From: JASHVB01 sp049522565 | Lineage (GTDB): Bacteria > Pseudomonadota > Alphaproteobacteria > Acetobacterales > Acetobacteraceae | Length of the DNA: 8,695 nt | Assembly (NCBI GenBank): GCA_049522565.1 | Contig: JBEKNT010000293.1 | Location: 1 to 8,695, forward strand | Direction: 5' to 3' | In this document: piece after piece, positions 1 through 6,702 of the stretch | Numbering within the stretch: the first letter of the stretch is position 1 | Layout of the letters: the number at the start of each line of letters is the position of its first letter | Notes under the pieces: generated by a model | What the model was told of the DNA's origin: nothing | Database searches by the model: none | The model's input: the letters and a program-made list of their open reading frames with translations, nothing else | Program-made: the position numbers and the translations under genes

Positions 1-261
1 TTCTGGAACACGCTGTTCGACAGCATCCGCCTGGGTGGCGGCAGCATCGCCACTCTGATGCAGGAGAAGGGCCGCCGGCAGGCGGCGTTCAGCCGAGAGC
101 AGGACAGGCAGCCGGCGAGCAATTGGGATTGGCTGGAGCTGACACGGGATGCGCTTCGCCGCGCGCTGGGGTTCTTCATCGGCGAGGCGGCGGACGATCC
201 ATTCGATCCGGTAGCGGAACCATACGCGCCGGCCGCGGCGGTCGCCACCGGGCCGCCCTGA
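1..261 (+). CDS. C-terminal part of an unrecognised protein
   Basis: An open frame runs from the first base of the window to a TGA at 259-261, giving 86 residues. The gene begins upstream of the window. The Met codon at 58 is internal, because the frame stays open to the left edge with the same codon bias. The visible part has a hydrophobic stretch, then a charged Gln/Arg/Glu-rich segment at about residues 20-40, then a WDWLELTRDALRRAL helix-like segment, and an Ala/Pro-rich tail that looks disordered. I see no catalytic motif and no membrane segment. I do not recognise the family. It converges on tyrA, with a G/C hairpin in the gap that could end both transcripts. I am confident that it is coding and have no view on function. 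Confidence 0.6.
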   Translation, partial: FWNTLFDSIRLGGGSIATLMQEKGRRQAAFSREQDRQPASNWDWLELTRDALRRALGFFIGEAADDPFDPVAEPYAPAAAVATGPP

Positions 262-279
262 CCTCTCGCAAGAAACTAA

Positions 280-314
280 CTCCCCCTCCCACAAGGGGAG
301 GGGGAGCCTCTTTC
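280..314 (+). terminator. G/C-rich hairpin, likely bidirectional terminator and copy of a dispersed repeat
   Basis: A perfect 11-bp inverted repeat lies at 280-290 (CTCCCCCTCCC) and 296-306, with a 5-nt loop. It is followed on the plus strand by a pyrimidine tract containing TTT (307-314), and on the minus strand by a T-rich stretch (rc of 270-279). It sits between two convergent genes, so it could terminate both. The 15-mer at 292-306 recurs exactly at 1517-1531 in the hisC-tyrA gap, so it is also a member of a local repeat family. Confidence 0.6.
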
Positions 315-502
315 TCGTCCGCAGCCGACGCGGTTTCATTCAGGGCTGGTCGGCCGCCGCCGGCCGGTGGTCAACTCGCACGGATGAACCGAGGCGGACG
401 CACGGGGCCGGGCGGCGGCGGGCCCCGCCGTTGCGATTCGCGATGCCGCGGTCGCCGGCGGGGCGGCCTGCGCCACCCGCGCCGTCCCCCGCCCCGGCCG
501 CC
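315..502. other. Gene-free, very GC-rich convergent spacer
   Basis: Open frames cross this stretch on both strands, but only because stop codons are rare at this GC content, and none has a recognisable product. The one structure I see is a tight dyad at 416-430 (CGGCGGG, one base, CCCGCCG), which could help end the tyrA transcript. Otherwise I see nothing. Confidence 0.4.
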
Positions 503-1390
503 CTACGCCTGTTTCAGTTCGATCAGGCTGCGGCGGATTTTTCTGCCGCGCTCGACCATGTCCTCGATATAGGCCGCGTCGCCCCAGCGCACCGCGCGCG
601 ACATCGCCTGCGCGTCCTCCATGAAGCGTGCCAGCATCTCCAGCAGCGCCTCGCGGTTGTTGAGGAAGATGTCGCGCCACATCACCGGGTCGCTCGCCGC
701 GATGCGGGTGAAATCGCGGAACCCGCTGGCCGCGAAGTTCAACACCTCCTGGCGGCTCTCGTCGGCCAGGTCGTCGGCGGTGCCGCAGATGGTGAAGGCG
801 ATCAGGTGCGGCAGATGCGACACGATCGCCAGCACCCGATCATGATGCGCCGGCTCCATTTGCTCGATCATCGAGCCGCAACGGCGCCACAGTTCCGCGA
901 CCTTTTCCACCGCCGCCTCGTCGGTGCCGGGCGGCGGGGTGAGCAGGGTCCAGCGGCCTTGGAAGAGGGTGGTGAAGCCGGCATCGGGGCCCGAATATTC
1001 GGTGCCGGCCACCGGATGCGCCGGCACGAAATGCACGCCCGCCGGCACCAGCGGCCCCACGTCGCGAATGACGGATTGCTTGGTGGACCCCACGTCGGTC
1101 AGGATCGCTCCCGGCGCGAGATGCGGCGCGATGTGGGCGGCCAGCTCGGCGAAGGCCCCCACCGGCGCGGCCAGCATCACGCAATCCGCGCCGGCCACGG
1201 CGCGCGCCGGGTCGAGTTCCACCCGGTCGGCGAAGCCCAGTTGCACGACGCGGTCCAGCGTCTTCTGGGTGCGCGCGTTGACCACAACCTCGGCCGCCAG
1301 GTCGCCGCGTTCACGCGCGATCCGGGCGACGGAGCTGCCGATCAGGCCGATGCCGAGCAGGGTGAGGCGGCGGAAGAGGGGGTCAGACAT
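503..1390 (-). CDS. tyrA: Prephenate/arogenate dehydrogenase (TyrA family)
   Basis: 295 residues, the usual length of stand-alone alphaproteobacterial TyrA (cyclohexadienyl dehydrogenase). It oxidatively decarboxylates prephenate or arogenate to 4-hydroxyphenylpyruvate or tyrosine in the cytoplasm. The Rossmann motif GIGLIG is at residues 13-18. DVGSTK is at 99-104, and HPVAGTE at 125-131 carries the family's catalytic His (H125). SHLPHL is at 191-196, and GFRDFTRIA at 223-231 includes the Arg expected to bind the substrate carboxylate (R229). After the second beta strand the residues are N38-A39-R40, not the Asp typical of strict NAD users, so NADP or mixed cofactor use is possible. The ATG at 1390 starts just before the Rossmann strand. 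A purine-rich stretch from the upstream repeat lies about 16 nt away, too far for a normal Shine-Dalgarno. It is the last gene of the CM-hisC-tyrA unit. Family identity is firm. Prephenate versus arogenate preference is open. Confidence 0.93.
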   Translation of the reverse strand: MSDPLFRRLTLLGIGLIGSSVARIARERGDLAAEVVVNARTQKTLDRVVQLGFADRVELDPARAVAGADCVMLAAPVGAFAELAAHIAPHLAPGAILTDVGSTKQSVIRDVGPLVPAGVHFVPAHPVAGTEYSGPDAGFTTLFQGRWTLLTPPPGTDEAAVEKVAELWRRCGSMIEQMEPAHHDRVLAIVSHLPHLIAFTICGTADDLADESRQEVLNFAASGFRDFTRIAASDPVMWRDIFLNNREALLEMLARFMEDAQAMSRAVRWGDAAYIEDMVERGRKIRRSLIELKQA

Positions 1391-1405
1391 GAGGGTGCCC
1401 GGGTT

Positions 1406-1533
1406 GCTCCCCCTCTCCTTGAGGAAAGGGGTAGGGGGGAGGGGTGAGTACAGCCGCAGCTCGCGGCTGTGCGCACCCCTCCCCCCGGCCTCGGTCCGCT
1501 TCGCGGCCCAAGCCCTCAAGGGGAGGGGGAGGC
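1406..1533. repeat. Nested palindromic repeat element in the hisC-tyrA gap
   Basis: About 128 bp almost fill the 152-bp gap. The outer arms 1406-1424 and 1514-1533 are inverted copies (17 of 18 matched positions, plus a 1-nt bulge). Inside, 1434-1446 (GGGGGGAGGGGTG) pairs perfectly with 1474-1486. Within that, ACAGCCGC at 1450-1457 pairs perfectly with GCGGCTGT at 1463-1470. A further GGTCCGC/GCGGCCC dyad lies at 1493-1509. The right arm shares a 15-mer with the hairpin at 280-306. The form is that of a REP-like dispersed extragenic palindrome. In the RNA it could stabilise or attenuate the segment between hisC and tyrA. Confidence 0.75.
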
Positions 1534-1542
1534 TCTCTTGCG

Positions 1543-2637
1543 TCAGCCATGAGTGCCCTGCATGAACGCGGTCAGGCCCTCGACCGCCGCGTGCACTTCT
1601 TCCCCCGTGCCGACGGTGACGCGCAGGCAGTTGGGCAGGCCGTAGCCGCGCACGCCGCGCACGATGATGCCGCGCTTGCGCAGAAACGCGTCGGCCGCCT
1701 CGGCCTTCTCCGGCGTGCCGAAATCGGCCAGCACGAAGTTGCCCTCGCTCGGCCAGACCTTGATGCCGGCGGCTTGCAGCCCGGCGGCCAGCTTCGGTCG
1801 CCATTCGGCGTTGTGGTCGCAGCCCTTCTCCACCCAGCCCGGCTCGGCCAGCGCGGCGATCGCCGCCGCCTGCGCCGCCACCGAGACGTTGAACGGGCCG
1901 CGCACCCGGTTCAGCACGTCCACCACGTCGGGCGGCGCATAGCACCAGCCGATGCGCATGCCGCCCAGGCCGAACACCTTGGAGAAGGTGCGGGTCATCA
2001 CCGTGTTGTCGGTCGCATCGACCAGCTTCACGCCGGCGTCGTAATCGGCGCGGGTGACGTATTCGGCGTAGGCGGAATCGATCACCAGCAACACCTCGGG
2101 CGGCAGGCCGGCGCGCAGCCGCGCCACCTCGTCCTGCGGCAGCATGGAGCCGGTGGGGTTGTTCGGATTGGCCAGGAACATCAGCCGTGTCGCCGGCGAC
2201 ACGGCTGCCAACATGGCGTCCACGTCGGCAGTGAGGTTGCGTTCCGGAACCTTGATCACCCGGCTGCCGGCATAGGTACCGGCGATGTAATAGATCGAGA
2301 ACCCGTGCGCCGACATTACGATGTCCCGCCCCGGTCCCCCGTACGACAGGCAGAGCTGATAGATCAGGTCGTCGGAGCCCGCGCCGCAGACGATGCGCGC
2401 CGGGTCCAGTCGCCAGCGCCGTCCGATCGCCTCGCGCAGCGCGTCGGCACCGCCGTCGGGGTAGCGGTACACCTCCTCCGCGGCGTGGCGGATCGCTTCC
2501 TGCGCGCCGGGCGGCACGCCGAACGCGCCCTCGTTGGAGGACAGCTTGATGGTGCGGTTGATGCCGGGCAGCGTCGATTCGCCGCCGATATAGGGCGAGA
2601 TGGTCAACACCTCGGGGCGCGGACGCGGCGTGGTCAT
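1543..2637 (-). CDS. hisC: Histidinol-phosphate / aromatic aminotransferase (HisC family)
   Basis: 364 residues, full length for a class I/II PLP aminotransferase of the HisC branch. Visible motifs are SSNEG (33-37), YRYPDG (57-62), NPNNPTG (157-163), DSAYAEY (187-193), and SKVFGLGGMRIGW (219-231). In the last, Lys220 is the Schiff-base lysine and Arg228 the phosphate-contacting Arg. LRVTVG (338-343) carries the conserved C-terminal Arg339. The known reaction is imidazole-acetol-phosphate plus glutamate to histidinol-phosphate. In Zymomonas mobilis the homologue beside the tyrosine-branch dehydrogenase also transaminates aromatic keto acids. The position here between chorismate mutase and tyrA suggests the same dual role (inference). 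The ATG at 2637 overlaps the upstream stop by 4 nt (ATGA), so the two genes are probably translationally coupled. No residue needed for catalysis appears to be missing. Confidence 0.93.
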   Translation of the reverse strand: MTTPRPRPEVLTISPYIGGESTLPGINRTIKLSSNEGAFGVPPGAQEAIRHAAEEVYRYPDGGADALREAIGRRWRLDPARIVCGAGSDDLIYQLCLSYGGPGRDIVMSAHGFSIYYIAGTYAGSRVIKVPERNLTADVDAMLAAVSPATRLMFLANPNNPTGSMLPQDEVARLRAGLPPEVLLVIDSAYAEYVTRADYDAGVKLVDATDNTVMTRTFSKVFGLGGMRIGWCYAPPDVVDVLNRVRGPFNVSVAAQAAAIAALAEPGWVEKGCDHNAEWRPKLAAGLQAAGIKVWPSEGNFVLADFGTPEKAEAADAFLRKRGIIVRGVRGYGLPNCLRVTVGTGEEVHAAVEGLTAFMQGTHG

Positions 2638-3533
2638 GCGGCACCTCCCACCGGCACGGCGTAGCCACCCAGCACAGTCGGGCGGCGCGCGGCGGCCAGC
2701 GTGTCCAGGCGTTTGTCGTCCGCGGCCACGTGGCCTTCCACCTCGACCAGCGCGTGCGCCACCGGCGCGCCCGGGTCACGCCGCAGCAGCACCATGCCGG
2801 GGGCGAAGCCGGCCGCGGTCAGCGCGGCGGTCAGCTTGGCGCGGCTGACGTCGTCCTCGAGCTCCAACCCGATCAACGAGCGGTCCTGTTCGCTGGGATC
2901 CGGCGGGAAGGGGGCGACCACCAGCGCCTGCACCGAGGGGCTGCCCTCCGGCCGCACCGTCCAGAACGGCAGCCGGGCGACCACGTGGATGTCGGGATGC
3001 AGCAGCGCGGTCCACCAGCCCTCGGTTTCCGAAGGGAGGGGCAGGACGGCGACCGAGGCGTTGCCGCCGGACAGCTCGCCGATCGCCTGGGACGGGCTGT
3101 GATGCGCGCGCAGCGGCGTCAGGGCGCCGTATTGCTCGCGGGCGAGTTGGGTGTAGGCGGCGCCGGGATGCGGGTCGCACACCGCCAGGGCGAACCCGTC
3201 CTGCATCCCCGTGGTGGCGGCCAGCAGCTCCCGCCAGATGCGATACAGCGCCTGCGGCGGCAGCGAGCCCTGGTGGCGCGCCAGCAGCCGCCGGATGATG
3301 GAGGCCTCGCGCCCCGGCCGCAGCGCGCTGCGCTTGCCGGATTGTGCCACCGCCTCGATCACCCGGGCGCGACGCATCAGCAGGTCGTGCACGGCGTCGT
3401 CGATTTCATCCAGCTCGGCCCGCAGCGCGGCGAGGCCGTTGGCGGCCGTGGTGCGCCAGCCCTCGAGCGGCGGGGGTTCCTCGGTTTCCGAGGTCGCGGG
3501 CGGGATAGCTTCGATAGGGGCGGAACTCGACAT
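2634..3533 (-). CDS. Chorismate mutase (AroQ) with degenerate prephenate dehydratase-like and ACT-like C-terminus
   Basis: 299 residues. After a Pro/Glu-rich leader of about 30 residues comes an AroQ helical domain (about 34-112). Matched by eye to the E. coli P-protein mutase, it keeps Arg38, Arg55, Lys67, Arg75-Glu76 and Gln111, so chorismate to prephenate activity is likely. Residues 114-215 resemble a prephenate dehydratase fold: VAVLPLPSETEGWW (161-174) sits where PIENSxxG is normal. The catalytic Thr-Arg-Phe motif is replaced (SVQALVV, 200-206), so dehydration is unlikely. Residues 218-292 look like an ACT regulatory domain (VEVEGHVAADDKRL, then VLGGYAV). It is the first gene of the tyrosine unit, transcribed divergently from metX. 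The ATG at 3533 has no Shine-Dalgarno, but a candidate promoter lies close upstream. The mutase call is strong. Loss of dehydratase activity is inferred from the motif. Confidence 0.87.
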   Translation of the reverse strand: MSSSAPIEAIPPATSETEEPPPLEGWRTTAANGLAALRAELDEIDDAVHDLLMRRARVIEAVAQSGKRSALRPGREASIIRRLLARHQGSLPPQALYRIWRELLAATTGMQDGFALAVCDPHPGAAYTQLAREQYGALTPLRAHHSPSQAIGELSGGNASVAVLPLPSETEGWWTALLHPDIHVVARLPFWTVRPEGSPSVQALVVAPFPPDPSEQDRSLIGLELEDDVSRAKLTAALTAAGFAPGMVLLRRDPGAPVAHALVEVEGHVAADDKRLDTLAAARRPTVLGGYAVPVGGAA

Positions 3534-3557
3534 CGCTCTGGCCGGAGGGGGTCGGAA

Positions 3558-3586
3558 CAGATAGCGTCATGCGTGCCGTGCTGCAA
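3558..3586 (-). promoter_or_regulatory. Candidate promoter for the chorismate mutase-hisC-tyrA unit
   Basis: Read on the minus strand there is a -35-like TTGCAG (3586-3581), a 17-nt spacer, and a -10-like TATCTG (3563-3558). This puts the start about 18 nt before the ATG at 3533. It is a sigma-70-style match judged by eye only. Confidence 0.4.
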
Positions 3587-3608
3587 ACGGTGGCCGGTGG
3601 CCAAGAGG

Positions 3609-3637
3609 TTGCAGGGTGTCGGGACGCGGCCTATGCA
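3609..3637 (+). promoter_or_regulatory. Candidate promoter for metX, possibly leaderless
   Basis: TTGCAG (3609-3614), a 17-nt spacer, then TATGCA (3632-3637). The expected start, about 3643-3645, lies within a few bases of the ATG at 3647, which has no Shine-Dalgarno. The -35 hexamer and spacing mirror those of the divergent promoter. The match is by eye. Confidence 0.4.
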
Positions 3638-3646
3638 ATTGGCGCG

Positions 3647-4807
<1,161 letters not shown>

Positions 4808-4817
4808 CGGGCGGGCC

Positions 4818-5244
4818 TCAGAGCAGCGCGGTCTTGACCCCCCAGCAATGGCCCGGTTTCGCTGAGACGGTGATCGAGCGTGTACAGTGTCGCTCCGAGG
4901 TCGGCACAGATCGCCAAGTGCAGCGCGTCACCTGCTCGTATGCCTGTGACGTGCTGGTCGGCGAAACGGGCGGCAGCGCGGAATTGCCCACGTGTTACCG
5001 GCAGGACTGCGAAGGTCTACGCAGTGAGCCGGGCGAACTCCGCCAGCGCGGCAGCACGATGCGTGGCCGCAATCTGCCCGGTCCGTAACTTGAGCGACAG
5101 CGCAGCCGAGAACTCGGTTATCACCCCGTCACTGATCGCCAGTTCCTCGGGTGACTGTTTGCCAAGCCAGGGTTGCACACGCAACGTTGCGACTTCATTG
5201 GTCAGAGCCGCGACCAGCAGAGACGTATCGAGATAGAGGATCAA
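4818..5244 (-). pseudogene. vapC: Broken VapC toxin (PIN-domain RNase), nonsense codon plus frameshift
   Basis: Translation starts at TTG 5244, overlapping the antitoxin stop (TTGA), with GGAG 5 nt upstream. It reads MILYLDTSLLVAAL and so on for 75 residues to an in-frame TAG at 5019-5017. The same frame then continues with clear PIN-domain sequence (TFAVLPVTRGQF, RAGDALHLA, TLYTLDHRLS). The four acidic active-site positions would be Asp6, Glu44, Asp106 and Asp124; only the first two precede the stop. Near the end a run of six G (minus strand) shifts the frame. With five G the protein would end LLGVKTALL and stop at 4820-4818, about 141 residues, a normal VapC length. As it stands the frame runs on into metX antisense to 4546. 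An intact VapC would cut tRNA or other RNA. This one should be inactive. The homopolymer lesion could be a sequencing error, but the TAG is harder to dismiss. Confidence 0.8.
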
Positions 5245-5483
5245 TACCGCTCCGCGTCGCGCATGGCCCGCACAAAGGTCCCGGCGTCCTGCGCCTGGGC
5301 CGGCATGCGGCTGGTGATGGCGTTCAGCGCGGCCGGATCGATCGCCTTGCGCTTGGTCGGGATGGCAGTGATCTGTGCGACCGGCTTGCCGCGCCGCAGG
5401 ATCTGCACCGTCTCGCCGGCGGCTGCCCGTTCGACCAGTGCGCTCAGATGTGCCTTGGCGTCGGCCAGATTGACGGATGGCAC
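5241..5483 (-). CDS. Phd/YefM-family antitoxin (VapB role)
   Basis: 80 residues from a GTG at 5483, chosen because AGGAGG (5494-5489, minus strand) stands 5 nt ahead of it. The longer open frame upstream adds sequence unlike the family. The N-terminus VPSVNLADAKAHLSALVE, then GETVQILRRGKPVAQI (23-38), is the typical Phd/YefM DNA-binding half. The C-terminal part (about 45-80), ending AMRDAERY, would wrap the toxin. Such proteins neutralise a PIN or other toxin and repress their own promoter. The stop overlaps the vapC start by 4 nt, a classic coupled pair. The antitoxin is intact although the toxin is broken, as expected when a module decays from the toxin side. The family call is firm. The specific partner is inferred from adjacency. 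Confidence 0.85.
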   Translation of the reverse strand: MPSVNLADAKAHLSALVERAAAGETVQILRRGKPVAQITAIPTKRKAIDPAALNAITSRMPAQAQDAGTFVRAMRDAERY

Positions 5484-5493
5484 GTTGGCCTCC

Positions 5494-5511
5494 TGACCAA
5501 TTCGTTGGTCA
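5494..5511. promoter_or_regulatory. Palindrome at the antitoxin translation start, probable autoregulatory operator
   Basis: TGACCAA (5494-5500), TTCG, TTGGTCA (5505-5511) is a perfect 7-bp inverted repeat. It abuts the antitoxin Shine-Dalgarno and follows a weak -10-like CATATG (5517-5512, minus strand) with TTGGTG 17 nt further up. The position fits a site bound by the antitoxin or toxin-antitoxin complex. In RNA it could also form a hairpin next to the ribosome binding site. Confidence 0.5.
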
Positions 5512-5651
5512 CATATGGCATGACCTGCCCTGCGCACCAAGATCGCAATGGAACCCGCGCATTTCCGCCCCATGCCGTGAGGAGCCCTGCAACGACAAAG
5601 TCCCGCCATTGCTGACGGGGCTATCGGCGGTCCCGGTGGGCTTGCCGTCAC

Positions 5652-5713
5652 CCGGTTCCGGAACCGGCCCGCCGCGCAGCGGGTCTTCCATGCCCGGCGC
5701 TGCCCTCGGGCAG
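5652..5713. repeat. Two palindromes in the spacer between the antitoxin genes
   Basis: CCGGTTCCGGAACCGG at 5652-5667 is a perfect 16-bp palindrome without a loop. CTGCCC (5700-5705) and GGGCAG (5708-5713) form a second short dyad. Together they lie just downstream of the second antitoxin on the minus strand, where its toxin gene would be expected. The rest of 5484-5729 shows no gene that I can support. Confidence 0.4.
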
Positions 5714-5729
5714 TGGAGCGGGAACAGGT

Positions 5730-6008
5730 TCAATCGTGTCCGAGATCCTTCATCCAAACTTCGGCCGGATGAGAGATCGGGCCGCGCAGGCGGGGCGCCT
5801 CGAATTCGATATCCGAGGCCTCAGGCATCGCCAGCATGTCGACGATGTTGGCGTGGGCGCTGGTCAACTTCAGGTAGTCCTCGATGGCCAGCAGTACATG
5901 CGTTGGCCCGCCACGGCCGGTGATGAACACCGGTCCTTCCGCTGCGGCCCTCATGGCTCGGTTGGCATCTCGGTCGAATTCTTCGCCGGACAGGGTGGTG
6001 ATCGTCAC
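5730..6008 (-). CDS. Second Phd/YefM-family antitoxin, apparently orphan
   Basis: 92 residues from a GTG at 6008. VTITTLSGEEFDRDANRA, then GPVFITGRGGPTHVLLAIEDYLKL (25-48), is the standard Phd/YefM antitoxin N-terminal domain. FEAPRL at about 69-74 is the usual C-terminal toxin-binding style segment. The last ten or so residues (EVWMKDLGHD) go beyond where I expect such proteins to end, which may reflect loss of the original stop. The normal neighbour, a FitB/VapC-like PIN toxin starting at or near the stop, is absent: the next 246 nt on the minus strand hold palindromes and no PIN motif. No strong Shine-Dalgarno is seen. Likely roles are a leftover of a lost module, a protective antitoxin acting against a related toxin elsewhere, or a stand-alone repressor. 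The family is clear. The function is inferred. Confidence 0.78.
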   Translation of the reverse strand: MTITTLSGEEFDRDANRAMRAAAEGPVFITGRGGPTHVLLAIEDYLKLTSAHANIVDMLAMPEASDIEFEAPRLRGPISHPAEVWMKDLGHD

Positions 6009-6064
6009 GGTCGTTCATCCGCGATGAATGCTGCCACCAGCAAACCGTGCCCTGGCCGCGTCCG

Positions 6065-6102
6065 CAAGAGTGGCAACCCTCTTGTTAGTACAGAGACTAA
6101 CA
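6065..6102. promoter_or_regulatory. Two adjacent palindromes upstream of the orphan antitoxin
   Basis: CAAGAG (6065-6070) with CTCTTG (6079-6084), and TGTTAGT (6083-6089) with ACTAACA (6096-6102), are both perfect inverted repeats. They lie 57-94 nt upstream of the antitoxin GTG. This is a plausible operator or promoter position for autoregulation by the Phd-type protein. No convincing -10/-35 pair was found. Confidence 0.4.
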
Positions 6103-6188
6103 CCATGTTGATCCGATGGACCCCCGCCGCGGACGCAGCAATCCGAATCTAATGCCGATGTTAGCCTGCCAGGTCCTGCCGCCGCCGC

Positions 6189-6614
6189 GTCCCACCCCAT
6201 GGGGTTGAATCTCACGTACCACGAGACGAGACGCATGCGAGATGCTGATGCAGTACCCTGGCCATCGCCTGCGCCAGGATCGCCAAAACCGCCTATCGGG
6301 TTCCCGTCAAAGCCGGCGACGCTCGTCTCGCCGCCACTCCTGTCGCGACCCGTCCACACACCCTGCGCCAAGGCAACTGTCCCATGTCGTGGGATTGAAA
6401 GTCGTGCACCGCGAAACGAGACAACCGCGAGATTCGAATGAAGTGGCCCCGGCCACCGCCCACGCCGGAACCGCCGGGCTCGTGCGGCGACATCCTCCAA
6501 AGTCGGCGATGTCGGTCTCGCCGCCACGTCCGTGAACATCCGGACCCGCACCGATGAGGCCTGGCCAGCCATCCCACGCCATGCGTCATCGTCTCACACG
6601 CAGAACGGCGAGAC
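6189..6614. repeat. Degenerate tandem array, about 190-bp period, three units
   Basis: Units begin at 6189, 6379 and 6571 (GTCCCA, GTCCCA, ATCCCA). The first 44 nt of units 1 and 2 match at 32 positions. Unit 3 matches unit 1 at 26 of 44. In units 1 and 2 a later block (6308-6337 and 6498-6527) matches at 25 of 30 positions, and another (6256-6284 and 6447-6475) at 22 of 29, with all seven differences being transitions. CGAGAC occurs at 6227, 6417 and 6609. Its complement GTCTCG occurs at 6325 and 6515, leaving an identical 92-nt interval in units 1 and 2. Unit 3 lacks the right half. The period is not a multiple of three and no frame is conserved, so this is probably not coding. Confidence 0.65.
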
Positions 6615-6702
6615 ATCCGCGGGACTACGAGACATCAATGAGATCCCACGATCGGTTATGCCACGGAGCCGATCCCGATACCGGTCCACGCGAAACCGCT
6701 CT

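Noticed and set aside
123..1565. Long plus-strand open frames opposite tyrA and its downstream gap
   Set aside because: They are Arg/Pro/His-rich, have no family features and lie opposite a clearly conserved gene. They exist because stop codons are rare at this GC content.
1444..2664. 406-codon plus-strand open frame opposite hisC
   Set aside because: It is antisense to a full-length HisC with all motifs, and its own product is low-complexity with no recognisable domain.
503..2779. A single 758-codon minus-strand frame suggesting a fusion across hisC and tyrA
   Set aside because: Only the tyrA part is meaningful in this frame. hisC is read in another frame, and the stretch between is repeat and shadow sequence.
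3569..3646. Upstream ATG giving metX 26 extra residues
   Set aside because: The extension does not resemble MetX N-termini, has no well-spaced Shine-Dalgarno, and runs through candidate promoters of both genes.
5484..5651. N-terminal extension of the first antitoxin to 136 residues
   Set aside because: The GTG at 5483 has AGGAGG at ideal spacing and starts exactly where the Phd family begins. The extension would also be read through the operator-like palindrome.
6389..6400. GTGGGATTGAAA, resembling the 3' end of type I CRISPR repeats
   Set aside because: It occurs once in this form. The related copies are 190 bp apart and degenerate, with no 30-40-nt spacers, so there is no CRISPR array.
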